Shown here: positions 53,560 to 61,496 of the stretch, piece after piece | How positions within the stretch are numbered: position 1 is the first letter of the stretch | Layout of the letters: each line of letters begins with the position of its first letter | Assembly (NCBI GenBank): GCA_022072125.1 | Contig: JAJVIH010000029.1 | Coordinates: forward strand, 1-64,000 | DNA from: Myxococcota bacterium | GTDB taxonomy: Bacteria > Myxococcota > JAJVIH01 | Length of the DNA: 64,000 nucleotides | Direction: 5' to 3' | Notes under the pieces: generated by a model | What the model was told of the DNA's origin: nothing | The model's database searches: none | The model's input: only the letters and a program-made list of their open reading frames with translations | Position numbers and translations under genes: made by a program

Positions 53560-54897
53560 ATGGCCAGTTTCAAATTCATTCATGCGGCGGATTTGCATCT
53601 GGATACCTCCGCCCTGCGTACGACCTTCAATCTCGAAAACCACCGCGGCGATTTCCCCAAGGAGCCGGAACACCCCACCCGCGCCGCCTTTGACAAACTG
53701 ATTGATCTGGCCATCCGGGAGCGGGTCGCGTTTGTGTTGCTGGCGGGCGACCTGTTCGAGGGCTCCAGCCTCGGCCGGGACAACCGCACGGCGCTGTATT
53801 TCCGCCAGTGCATGAAACGGCTGGAGGAAAACAATATCCGCGGTTTCATCGTCTGGGGCAATCACGATTATGAAAGCGGCCTGACGCGGTTGCCGGACTG
53901 GCCCGCGAATGTGCATGTCTTTCCCGGCGACGAGCCCGGGATCGTCAAACTGGATCAACTGAATTGCGCCATTCACGGCCGCAGCTTTGGCGTGCGCCAT
54001 GTGGGTCAGGAATTTGCGGACTCCTATGAACGGGCGCTTTCCGGCCTGTTCAATATCGCTCTGCTGCACACTTCCCTTGATCCGGAACGGCGCGGCGGCC
54101 ACCAGGAATACGCTCCTTGCACGCCGGAGCAACTGGCCGCCAGGGGTCATCAGTACTGGGCGCTGGGCCATATCCACCAGCATCAAATCATCCCCGGGAA
54201 AAACTCCTGGCTGGTGTTTCCCGGCAATCTGCAGGGCCGCCACGCGCGGGAGACCGGCCCCAAGGGCTGCATGCTGGTGGAAGTGAGCAATGGCCGGATC
54301 AGCGAAGACACTATCCGCCATATCCCGCTAGATGTGGTTCGCTGGCATGAAGCAGAAGTGAATTTGAGCGGCGCCGGAACGGATGAAGACATATGCTCCG
54401 AGGTGAACAGCAAACTGAACGGGATCATTTCCAGCCCCGGCGCGGACAGCCGGGTGCATGCCGTGCGCATCCGCCTGACCGGAAATACCAGGGCGCCGCT
54501 CAAGGATTTCGTGAACCGGAAAGCCATTGAGAACTGGGCCGTGGCGCGGATGCAGGACACCCGGGGGATTTGGATTGAAGACGTGGCCGTGGAGGTTTCG
54601 CCGGCGGAATCCGCCATTCCGCTAGAGCCGGATCAAATTGCGCTGCTGCGCGGGATTGAGCAGGAGATGGCCGCGGCTAGCGGTGAAATCCGGCGGGTGC
54701 TTCTCGAGACCAGCCACTGCAAAGACCTGATCCGCCATCTGGAAATATCAACGTCGCATGAACTGTCCTCGCTCCCGGAAGAGTTGGGGTTGAAAAAGGC
54801 GAAGCCCGGCCAGGCGGACTCCTCCCTGCACAAGGCGCTTCTCGATGAAGCCGTGCGGCGCATTCTGGCGGAGATGGGAATGGAGAGCGGGACATGA
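53560..54897 (+). CDS. DNA-repair-type metallophosphoesterase (YhaO/SbcD-like)
   Basis: A 445-aa calcineurin-like phosphoesterase: FIHAADLHLD (D11, H13), LLAGDLFEG, GNHDYESG near 100, LLHTSL and GHIHQHQ near 205 form the two-metal site. The Mre11/SbcD-like C-terminal cap follows. The stop overlaps the ATPase gene by 4 bp (ATGA), the standard arrangement of nuclease and SMC-like partner. It should process DNA ends or hairpins with its partner. It is closer in pattern to Bacillus YhaO than to E. coli SbcD (inference by motif, not alignment). Confidence 0.92.
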   Translation: MASFKFIHAADLHLDTSALRTTFNLENHRGDFPKEPEHPTRAAFDKLIDLAIRERVAFVLLAGDLFEGSSLGRDNRTALYFRQCMKRLEENNIRGFIVWGNHDYESGLTRLPDWPANVHVFPGDEPGIVKLDQLNCAIHGRSFGVRHVGQEFADSYERALSGLFNIALLHTSLDPERRGGHQEYAPCTPEQLAARGHQYWALGHIHQHQIIPGKNSWLVFPGNLQGRHARETGPKGCMLVEVSNGRISEDTIRHIPLDVVRWHEAEVNLSGAGTDEDICSEVNSKLNGIISSPGADSRVHAVRIRLTGNTRAPLKDFVNRKAIENWAVARMQDTRGIWIEDVAVEVSPAESAIPLEPDQIALLRGIEQEMAAASGEIRRVLLETSHCKDLIRHLEISTSHELSSLPEELGLKKAKPGQADSSLHKALLDEAVRRILAEMGMESGT

Positions 54898-57800
54898 GGC
54901 TTCTGTCTGTCGCCCCGGCGAATTTTCTGGCGTGGCCCAGCGGCCAGAAGGTTTCCTTTGATCCGGACGCGCGGCTTCATGTCGTTTACGGACCCAATGA
55001 AGCGGGCAAATCCACCCTGCTGCGGGCGATTCTCGCGGGCCTGTTCGGGGTGAAAAACTCCAGCGTGGATACCGGAAGCGGCTGGAAAATTTCCATGAAA
55101 CTGCTCCTGCGGGAGAGAGGGGAGTTGGAGTTGTCATGCAATCCCAAACGCTTCTCCATCAACGATCAAAAGTGGAAGCGCGAGGAGTTTCTCTCCAATC
55201 TCAAGGGAGTGAATGAATCCTTCTACCGTCATTTTTTCGCCCTGGGGCATGAGGATTTCACCCGCCTGCATCAGTTGATGAAGGGTTCCAAGGACCAGAA
55301 ATACCAGGAATGGTTTTTTCAGGCCGCCCATGGATCCCGTTCTCTCGATGGCCTGATCAAGAGGTTGACGGAATCCCTGGACGAATTGGTGACCTCCCGG
55401 ATCGACAACGCCAGGGCCGCCATCAACAGGGATATCACCAGCCTCAAGGAGCAACTGAATCTGTTGGAGCAGAGCCGCGCCAAACCCGAGCGATATCCTG
55501 AACTGATCAGGAATAGGGAGGAAGGCGCCCGCCGGATTGAAGAACGTGAAAAAACAATCAAATCCCTGACCGGTGAAAAAACCGGGGTGGAAAACCGCAT
55601 CGAGGCCCATGATCTGGCGATACAGGCCGTTCAACTGGACCGGAAAATCCGCGATACACCGGCCGCCCGCATCCCCACGGAGGTTGAGAAGGAGTGGCGG
55701 CGGCTGCAACAGCAGAGCGAGAGCAAAACCAGATCAATCGAGGAGAAGACCGGGGAAATTCAAGGGTTGGAAAAGGAACTCGCCGGGCTGAAGGTGGATA
55801 AAAAAATTCTCGACGCGGCGGAATGCATTGAAGAACTCAACCGGAAAATCAGGGAGATCGAGAGCGCCTGTGAAGATATCCCCAAGCGGGAGAATGAACT
55901 CCATCCCCTGGAAGCAAAGGATGCGGAACTGCGCCGGGAACTCATCGGACTTGGGTTGACGAAGGAAAATTTCATCACGGAGTTGACCCAACATCATGTC
56001 AACCTTCTCCAGGATTGCGCCGATAAACTGGAACTGACCCGCAATCAACATGAACAGGCCAGGAGAGAGTTGGAAACGCGCGCCGAAACCCTGAAAAAGG
56101 CCGGGGAAACCGTTGCCATGGGGCGGGAGATCGAATTGACGGAAATGGGGGATCTGAAAGGGCGGGCTCAAGCGCTGACCGCTCGATGGGAAGAGAAAAG
56201 AACCTTCAAAGGCGCCATCACCCGGCATACACATGATCAGGAAAATCTGCTGCTAAGGATGGGTTGTGCGCCTGAGAAACTGGAAAGCGTTCAGACATGC
56301 ATTCCGCCGGATCCGGAAACAATCGAGGATTTCCGCCAGAAATTCGAAGACGCGGAAAACATCATCCGCGAAAGGAAGCTGAGGGTTGAGAAACTCGAAA
56401 CCAAGCTTGAAGAGACGCGAAACAATCTGAAATCCAGCCAGAAAAAACTTGCGGAAACCACTCCGGAAAGTCTTCATGCCGCGCGCAAGGAACGGGATGA
56501 ATTGCTGGACAGGTTCCTCCAGTCCCCCAACAAACCCAGCCATACGGCGTTGGTGCGGGCGGTGGACAAGGCGGATGAGATCGCTGACGCATTGATCAAC
56601 CTCGCGGATGACGTGGCCGGCCTGAAGAACTCGAAGGAGAAGGCCGCGGAGATCGAACAGGAACTGGCGGAGGTCCGGGCCGTGCTGGAGGAGGCCGGAA
56701 AATCCAAGGAATCGCTACAGACGGATTGGGAGAAACTATGGAGCGGCCTGCCTTTCCGACTGCGCCCCCCCGGAAAAATGTGGGATATTCCGGACGGGGT
56801 GGTGAAACTCCGTGAGTTGAGCAACAAGATTGATGAAGCCAGGAAAAAGCTGGATGACCTTGAAGAGGACAGGAACTCGATTGCCGCCAAGGCGCGGGCG
56901 CTGGCCGGCCAATACGGGTTTGAACCTCCGGGCGTTGACGAGGCGCCGGAAGACCTGAAAAGGTTGTTGACTCGCGAAATCGAGCGCCTGGAAGTGAATA
57001 ACCGGAATTTCCTGAGCGCCAAAACCCAACTAAACAGCGCCCGGGATGAAGAGGAAAACGCCCGGCAGGAACTGGATTCAAAGAAACGCGCTTACGAGTC
57101 CGCACTCAGCGCCTATGCCGGGCAACTCCAGAAGCTGAATTTTCCCGGGAATCTCAACGGTGGAGAGGCCAAAGCCGCCGCGAATTACCTGCTCGAATAC
57201 CAGAGGGTGCGAAAAGAGATGGGGGCCCTGAATGATCGCATCGGGAAAATGCGGCGGAATATCGAGGAATTTGAACGGGAGGTGGACAGGGCGGTGAAAG
57301 CCGCCGCGCCCGATCTCGCAATGCTGCCCCATCTGGATGCGGTGCAACAACTTGGCGAACGGCTGACCAAAAACAGAGAAGACAAAACCCGGCAAGAGGA
57401 AAAAACCAGCCGGCTTGAAAAGCTGCGCGGCGAACACCAGAAACTCCAGGACGAACAACAGGAAATCTCGAACAAGCTTTCGCGGTTGCTGGGTGACGCC
57501 GGGCTGACCAGTGAAGAGGCCCGCCAAGCGGTGGAACGGGCGGAAACCATCCGGAACAACCAGACAGAACTCGACCGCATGCTGGATCAGGTCGGATTGT
57601 TGCTCGGCTGTGAACGTGATTCCGCCCTGGAGAAGGCCCAATCCCTGGCCGGCGAGGATATCGCGGCGCTGCATGACAAGACCAAGACACTTGAGGAGGA
57701 AATCAGCAACCTGAAGAGTGAGCAGGAACAAGCACGGGAAGATCTTGGCGCGCTCAAAAGCGAGTTCAGCGCGCTGGAAAAAGACACCGCGCCGCCGGAC

Positions 57801-58358
57801 ATGGGAGAGATCGTCACCCTGCAAGCGCGCATCGAAGCCAACAGCCGCGAAGTGGTGGTTCAATCGCTGATGCTGGAGTTGGCCAAACGGTGGAAAGAAC
57901 GCCTCAACGAAAACTCAGGCTCCCCCATGCTGAAGAAGGCGGGAGAGTATCTGAGCGTTCTGACCGGCGGGCGCTATTTGGAAGTGCGGGGAGACGCGGA
58001 GATCCAGGATCAGGAAGGACATAAACTCTTCTCCATCGTGGATGGAGATGAGCAGGAGAAGGACATCAGCCAGCTTTCGGACGGCTCCCGAGACCAGTTG
58101 TTCCTTGCGCTCCGGCTTGCGGCGATTGATCAGCACAACAGGGCGTCCGGCCACGAACCGATGCCCGTGATTCTGGATGATGTGTTACAGGGTTTTGACG
58201 ATGAGCGCGCCGGGTACGGCCTGCGTCTGCTTGCGGAATTTTCACCGGTCACCCAGGTGATTTATTTCACTCACCATCGCCACCTGCTGAAACTGGCGGA
58301 AAAGCATGCCGCCGTGGAGGTGCTGGAAATTCAATCCATCCCCGCGCCGGGGGAATGA
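54894..58358 (+). CDS. SMC-like AAA ATPase (YhaN/SbcC-like)
   Basis: A 1,154-aa Rad50-like protein. Walker A is GPNEAGKST (33-41), and long antiparallel coiled coils fill about 180-1000. The ABC signature-like QLSDGSRDQLFLALRLA lies near 1060 and Walker B VILDDVLQGFDDER near 1090-1103, with a THHRHLL segment after it. The EAGKS loop and DGSRDQ signature match YhaN-type proteins rather than classical SbcC with its CxxC zinc hook; I see no central CxxC hook. It forms a complex with the phosphoesterase encoded upstream. Confidence 0.92.
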   Translation: MRLLSVAPANFLAWPSGQKVSFDPDARLHVVYGPNEAGKSTLLRAILAGLFGVKNSSVDTGSGWKISMKLLLRERGELELSCNPKRFSINDQKWKREEFLSNLKGVNESFYRHFFALGHEDFTRLHQLMKGSKDQKYQEWFFQAAHGSRSLDGLIKRLTESLDELVTSRIDNARAAINRDITSLKEQLNLLEQSRAKPERYPELIRNREEGARRIEEREKTIKSLTGEKTGVENRIEAHDLAIQAVQLDRKIRDTPAARIPTEVEKEWRRLQQQSESKTRSIEEKTGEIQGLEKELAGLKVDKKILDAAECIEELNRKIREIESACEDIPKRENELHPLEAKDAELRRELIGLGLTKENFITELTQHHVNLLQDCADKLELTRNQHEQARRELETRAETLKKAGETVAMGREIELTEMGDLKGRAQALTARWEEKRTFKGAITRHTHDQENLLLRMGCAPEKLESVQTCIPPDPETIEDFRQKFEDAENIIRERKLRVEKLETKLEETRNNLKSSQKKLAETTPESLHAARKERDELLDRFLQSPNKPSHTALVRAVDKADEIADALINLADDVAGLKNSKEKAAEIEQELAEVRAVLEEAGKSKESLQTDWEKLWSGLPFRLRPPGKMWDIPDGVVKLRELSNKIDEARKKLDDLEEDRNSIAAKARALAGQYGFEPPGVDEAPEDLKRLLTREIERLEVNNRNFLSAKTQLNSARDEEENARQELDSKKRAYESALSAYAGQLQKLNFPGNLNGGEAKAAANYLLEYQRVRKEMGALNDRIGKMRRNIEEFEREVDRAVKAAAPDLAMLPHLDAVQQLGERLTKNREDKTRQEEKTSRLEKLRGEHQKLQDEQQEISNKLSRLLGDAGLTSEEARQAVERAETIRNNQTELDRMLDQVGLLLGCERDSALEKAQSLAGEDIAALHDKTKTLEEEISNLKSEQEQAREDLGALKSEFSALEKDTAPPDMGEIVTLQARIEANSREVVVQSLMLELAKRWKERLNENSGSPMLKKAGEYLSVLTGGRYLEVRGDAEIQDQEGHKLFSIVDGDEQEKDISQLSDGSRDQLFLALRLAAIDQHNRASGHEPMPVILDDVLQGFDDERAGYGLRLLAEFSPVTQVIYFTHHRHLLKLAEKHAAVEVLEIQSIPAPGE

Positions 58359-58361
58359 CCG

Positions 58362-58378
58362 CCGGTTTCGCGAACCGG
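58362..58378. terminator. Convergent hairpin without U-run
   Basis: CCGGTT (58362-58367), TCGCG loop, AACCGG (58373-58378), located between two convergent genes. There is no T-run on either side, so termination here is only a suggestion. Confidence 0.3.
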
Positions 58379-58403
58379 GGCGCCTGGAATCCGCGCTGGA
58401 GAA

Positions 58404-60302
58404 TCATTCCTTCTCGATGATGAACGGACCCATGGCGAGGGCGTCCATGTGGGTGGAGACAAAACATTTCACAGCGTCCAGCGGGGTTTCGACGATGGGC
58501 TCGTTGTTCACGTTGAAACTGGTGTTGAGGATCACGGGAACCCCCGTCAACTCGAAGAAGCGCCGGATCAACCGGTGGTAAACGCCGTTGTCCGCCTCCG
58601 TCACCGACTGCATGCGTGCGGTGCCATCGGAATGGGTGACCGCGGGAATCACATCGGGCTTGAGGACCGGGGCTATCAGCAACATGAACGGCGAAGGACA
58701 ATCCAGATCAAAATACTCCGCCGCGTATTCAGCCAGCACCGAGGGCGCGAAGGGACGGAAGACCTCGCGGTGCTTGACCCGCAGGTTGAGGATATCCTTC
58801 ATTTCCGCGCGGCGAGGATCGGCCAGGATGCTGCGGTGTCCTAGCGCGCGCGGGCCGAACTCCGCGCCCTCCTGAAACCAGCCGGTGATCTGTCCGCCCG
58901 CCACCCGGCGCGCCACTTCATCCACGATGTCATCGCAGCGGCGGAATTTCAGCCGCGCCCCGGTGATCGAATAGCCCTGCCCCGGTTTGCTCTTGCGCCC
59001 GCGGTCTTCCAGCATTTCCGTTCCGTCCTCGCATAGCCAGCGAAAGCGGTAGGAAAACTCCTGGCCGGGCGCCGCCTTCAGCAGACCGCGAAAGGCGAAA
59101 GGCCCCGCCGGCGTCATGGATTGGCGTTCCACGGTCTGGAACCGATCGGTGGATGTCTCCAGCCAGACCTCGGCCACGGGAGAGCGGTCAGTGACGAAAT
59201 CCACCGGAATGGCGGAGGCCTGATAACCATCCAGCACGCGGCGGATTTCATCCTCTGAATAGGTGCGCCCATGGTAGGCGTGGTGGAGGATATTCTCCTT
59301 GCGGGCCGCCGCGTGCCCGTTTTCCGGCCGCTCCCACATGAATTCGCTCAACAGCGCCTGGCCCAGCGACAGGCCCTCGTCGCCAGCAGCCGGGACAATG
59401 TGCAGCCGTTTGACCAAACCCTTTTCGAGGATGCGGAAATTGGCCGCGCTGTTCAGGAAGATGCCGCCCGCAAGGCATAGGTTGTCGCTGGGGGTTTCGG
59501 CGAGGGCGCGGCGGACGGTTTCCAACACATGCTCTTCGAGGATGCGCTGGGCGGCCCAGGCCAGGTCGGCCGCCTTGAAAAAGCTGGATCGCCAGTCGAA
59601 ATCCTCCGGGCGGGCGCCCGTTTCCCGGATCAGGTGAAGCATCATGCAATGACCAATATGGCTTTCCAGTTCCCATTCCACTTCCGGGCGGGTCTTCACT
59701 TCGTTCATCCAATTGTTGACCTTATCGTCAATGAACCGCTCGTGCATGACGGGAAAGCCATCAGGTCCGGGAGAAAACCAGTCGCGCATCACCTCGTAAT
59801 ACATGCTGGCGCGGCCGTAAGGGGCCAGGCCCATGGTCTTGCCTTCGCCGTTGTCCCCCAGTCCCAGGGCGCCGGTGATGGTGCTGTAAAACACGCCCAG
59901 CGAATGGGGCATGGTCTGTTGTTTGAGTTCGTGGATGACCCCTTCCTCGCCGTGTGAAAGGGTCATGGTCGTATATTCCCACTCCTCGTTGTCATTCAGC
60001 GCCGGACCGCTGGCGTCCATGGTCAATATCAGTGCCGATTTGAACGGCGAGGTGTAAAACGCCGAGCAGGCGTGCAGATAGTGGTGACCGTAGCGGTGGG
60101 TTTGATCGGCCAGCACCCGCGCGGTCGGCTCGATTTGTTTGAGGTATTGGACGGCATACGGATACGGATACTTCCGGTCGTATTTGACCCGAGATAACCG
60201 GCTGTCGCTCATGAATCCGGCGAGTTTGCCATCCGCCATCAGCGTCGCGGAGGAATCGTGGGACGAACAGGAGACAATGTACGGACGGCGCGTGTCGCTC
60301 AT
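58404..60302 (-). CDS. Carbamoyltransferase (NodU/CmcH/TobZ type) with extra inserted domain
   Basis: A 632-aa enzyme that would transfer carbamoyl from carbamoyl phosphate, via carbamoyl-AMP, to a hydroxyl of a sugar or natural product. The Kae1-like N-domain shows CSSHDSSATLMADGKLAGF, RLSRVKYDRKYPYP, HHYLHACSAFY, LTMDASG and NLCLAGGIFLN. The YrdC-like C-domain shows GWFQEGAEFGPRALGHRSIL, FRPFAPSVL and NTSFNVNNEPIVETP, all intact. Between about 366 and 450 lies an insert absent from typical members, with a beta-sandwich look (AEVWLETSTDRFQ, GPFAFRGLLKAAPGQEFSYRF) recalling glycogen-binding CBM48/AMPK-type domains. No glycosyltransferase or other pathway gene is adjacent, so the substrate is unknown. 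Confidence 0.92.
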   Translation of the reverse strand: MSDTRRPYIVSCSSHDSSATLMADGKLAGFMSDSRLSRVKYDRKYPYPYAVQYLKQIEPTARVLADQTHRYGHHYLHACSAFYTSPFKSALILTMDASGPALNDNEEWEYTTMTLSHGEEGVIHELKQQTMPHSLGVFYSTITGALGLGDNGEGKTMGLAPYGRASMYYEVMRDWFSPGPDGFPVMHERFIDDKVNNWMNEVKTRPEVEWELESHIGHCMMLHLIRETGARPEDFDWRSSFFKAADLAWAAQRILEEHVLETVRRALAETPSDNLCLAGGIFLNSAANFRILEKGLVKRLHIVPAAGDEGLSLGQALLSEFMWERPENGHAAARKENILHHAYHGRTYSEDEIRRVLDGYQASAIPVDFVTDRSPVAEVWLETSTDRFQTVERQSMTPAGPFAFRGLLKAAPGQEFSYRFRWLCEDGTEMLEDRGRKSKPGQGYSITGARLKFRRCDDIVDEVARRVAGGQITGWFQEGAEFGPRALGHRSILADPRRAEMKDILNLRVKHREVFRPFAPSVLAEYAAEYFDLDCPSPFMLLIAPVLKPDVIPAVTHSDGTARMQSVTEADNGVYHRLIRRFFELTGVPVILNTSFNVNNEPIVETPLDAVKCFVSTHMDALAMGPFIIEKE

Positions 60303-60403
60303 GGGCGATAGAGTCCCGGTTGAAGCGGTTGCCTGGGGAGTCTAGCCAGCGGTCCCGTGAATTTCCACCCCGCCCGGGATGGTTCCTGCAATCTGGGCGC
60401 GGG

Positions 60404-60440
60404 AGAAAAAAATCAGGGCTCTGGTCTGGAGCCCTGATTT
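60404..60440 (-). terminator. Intrinsic terminator of the FecR-domain gene
   Basis: A perfect 12-bp stem AAATCAGGGCTC (60410-60421)/GAGCCCTGATTT (60429-60440) with a 7-nt loop; read on the minus strand it is followed by a T run. It lies about 30 bp after the FecR-domain gene stop and separates it from the carbamoyltransferase gene. Confidence 0.93.
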
Positions 60441-60472
60441 CATGAACGCCGGAGCCGCCCGGAAGCGGCTGG

Positions 60473-61372
60473 CTATTTGATGGTCGGCTGAATCTGCAGA
60501 CGGATATTGACCTTGGTGGTCTTGCGGGAAGTGTCCAGGTTCAGGTTGTTGCCGGAGGGGATGTTCCCCATACCGCCCAGCCCGCCCGTGGCGCCGCCCG
60601 AATTATTTCCGCCGCCGCCGCCCATGCTGGGAGGCAGGGAAAATCCGCCGCTGCCGCTGCCGCCGCCGGGGACGTCGAACAAATCCTTGGAGATGACCAC
60701 ATCCTGAATGTTGCTGTCGGTGACATCGGGGGTTTCGTTCACCTCGGCGCCGCCGGACAGATTCTGCATGTCAATATCGCTTTTGCTCGAAGGCGGGGAT
60801 GGCGCTTGTCCAGCACGAACCGTGGTGAACAAGCCGGGACCCAGGATGACCGAACCGCTGCCATCCGGTGATTGCACCTCCACCTCGCCGTCAATGGTCA
60901 GCACGTTGGTGAAGCCGGCTCCGGCTTCAATCACCAGGTGGGTGCCGCGCACGCCAGCCACCGCGGTATTGGTTTTCACCTTGAAGGAGGAGTTGGCGGA
61001 GAACGCCTTGCCAATCAGGGCCTTGAGTTGCCCGGTCGCAAGCTGGATGGTGCTGGTGCGGGTGTTTGTGCCGGCGTCGTACTTGAATTCCTGGAAGGTC
61101 ATTTTGCTCTTGCGGCCCAAGGCCACCACCGAGCCATCCTTCAAGAAAATCTTGACCATGCCGCGATCGCCGGTGCGCACGGTCTCGCCGGTGAAAACCT
61201 GATCCTTGAGTTTCAACTCGCGGGAGCCGCCGCCGTTGACATCGGCGTAGACCTCGCCGCGCATCGCCTGGACCTTGCCCGCCTCATCGGCGGCCCAGGC
61301 GATTCCTGGTGCGGAAACCAGGACAAGCATCGCCAGAGTCATGACTGGATTGCGAACGGTGAAACGGCTCAT
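60473..61372 (-). CDS. Secreted FecR-domain protein
   Basis: A 299-aa protein with a signal peptide (cleavage near AWAADE). The FecR domain (about 30-170) shows VFTGETVRTGDRGMVKIFLKDGS, LGRKSKMTFQEF, GQLKALIG and TNTAVAGVRGTHLVIE. The rest is Gly/Ser/Asn-rich and disordered-looking. Unlike iron-sensing FecR there is no N-terminal anti-sigma segment and no membrane helix, so a periplasmic scaffold or signalling role is more likely than sigma regulation. GGGAG lies 4 bp before ATG 61372. It has its own promoter and terminator; the TPR/barrel gene upstream reads the same way. Confidence 0.85.
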   Translation of the reverse strand: MSRFTVRNPVMTLAMLVLVSAPGIAWAADEAGKVQAMRGEVYADVNGGGSRELKLKDQVFTGETVRTGDRGMVKIFLKDGSVVALGRKSKMTFQEFKYDAGTNTRTSTIQLATGQLKALIGKAFSANSSFKVKTNTAVAGVRGTHLVIEAGAGFTNVLTIDGEVEVQSPDGSGSVILGPGLFTTVRAGQAPSPPSSKSDIDMQNLSGGAEVNETPDVTDSNIQDVVISKDLFDVPGGGSGSGGFSLPPSMGGGGGNNSGGATGGLGGMGNIPSGNNLNLDTSRKTTKVNIRLQIQPTIK

Positions 61373-61416
61373 GGGTCTCCCCCTCTCAGGATGAGAATCT
61401 ACACCCGCAACTTCTA

Positions 61417-61445
61417 ATATTAACACATGAGGTTCAGGACCTCAA
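61417..61445 (-). promoter_or_regulatory. Candidate promoter for the FecR-domain gene
   Basis: On the minus strand TTGAGG (61445-61440) and TAATAT (61422-61417) are 17 bp apart. The leader to the ATG would be about 38 nt. A short inverted repeat GAGGT-TCAGG-ACCTC (61430-61444) overlaps the -35 and spacer and could be an operator. Confidence 0.5.
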
Positions 61446-61496
61446 TCACTCCATCAGTTTGGGGCCGCGCAAGCCCGGGGGATGTGATCCCCGTCA

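Noticed and set aside
53560-58358. Phosphoesterase/ATPase pair considered as an anti-phage defence module
   Set aside because: The motifs fit the housekeeping YhaO/YhaN-SbcCD repair type, and no nuclease, toxin or mobile genes flank it.
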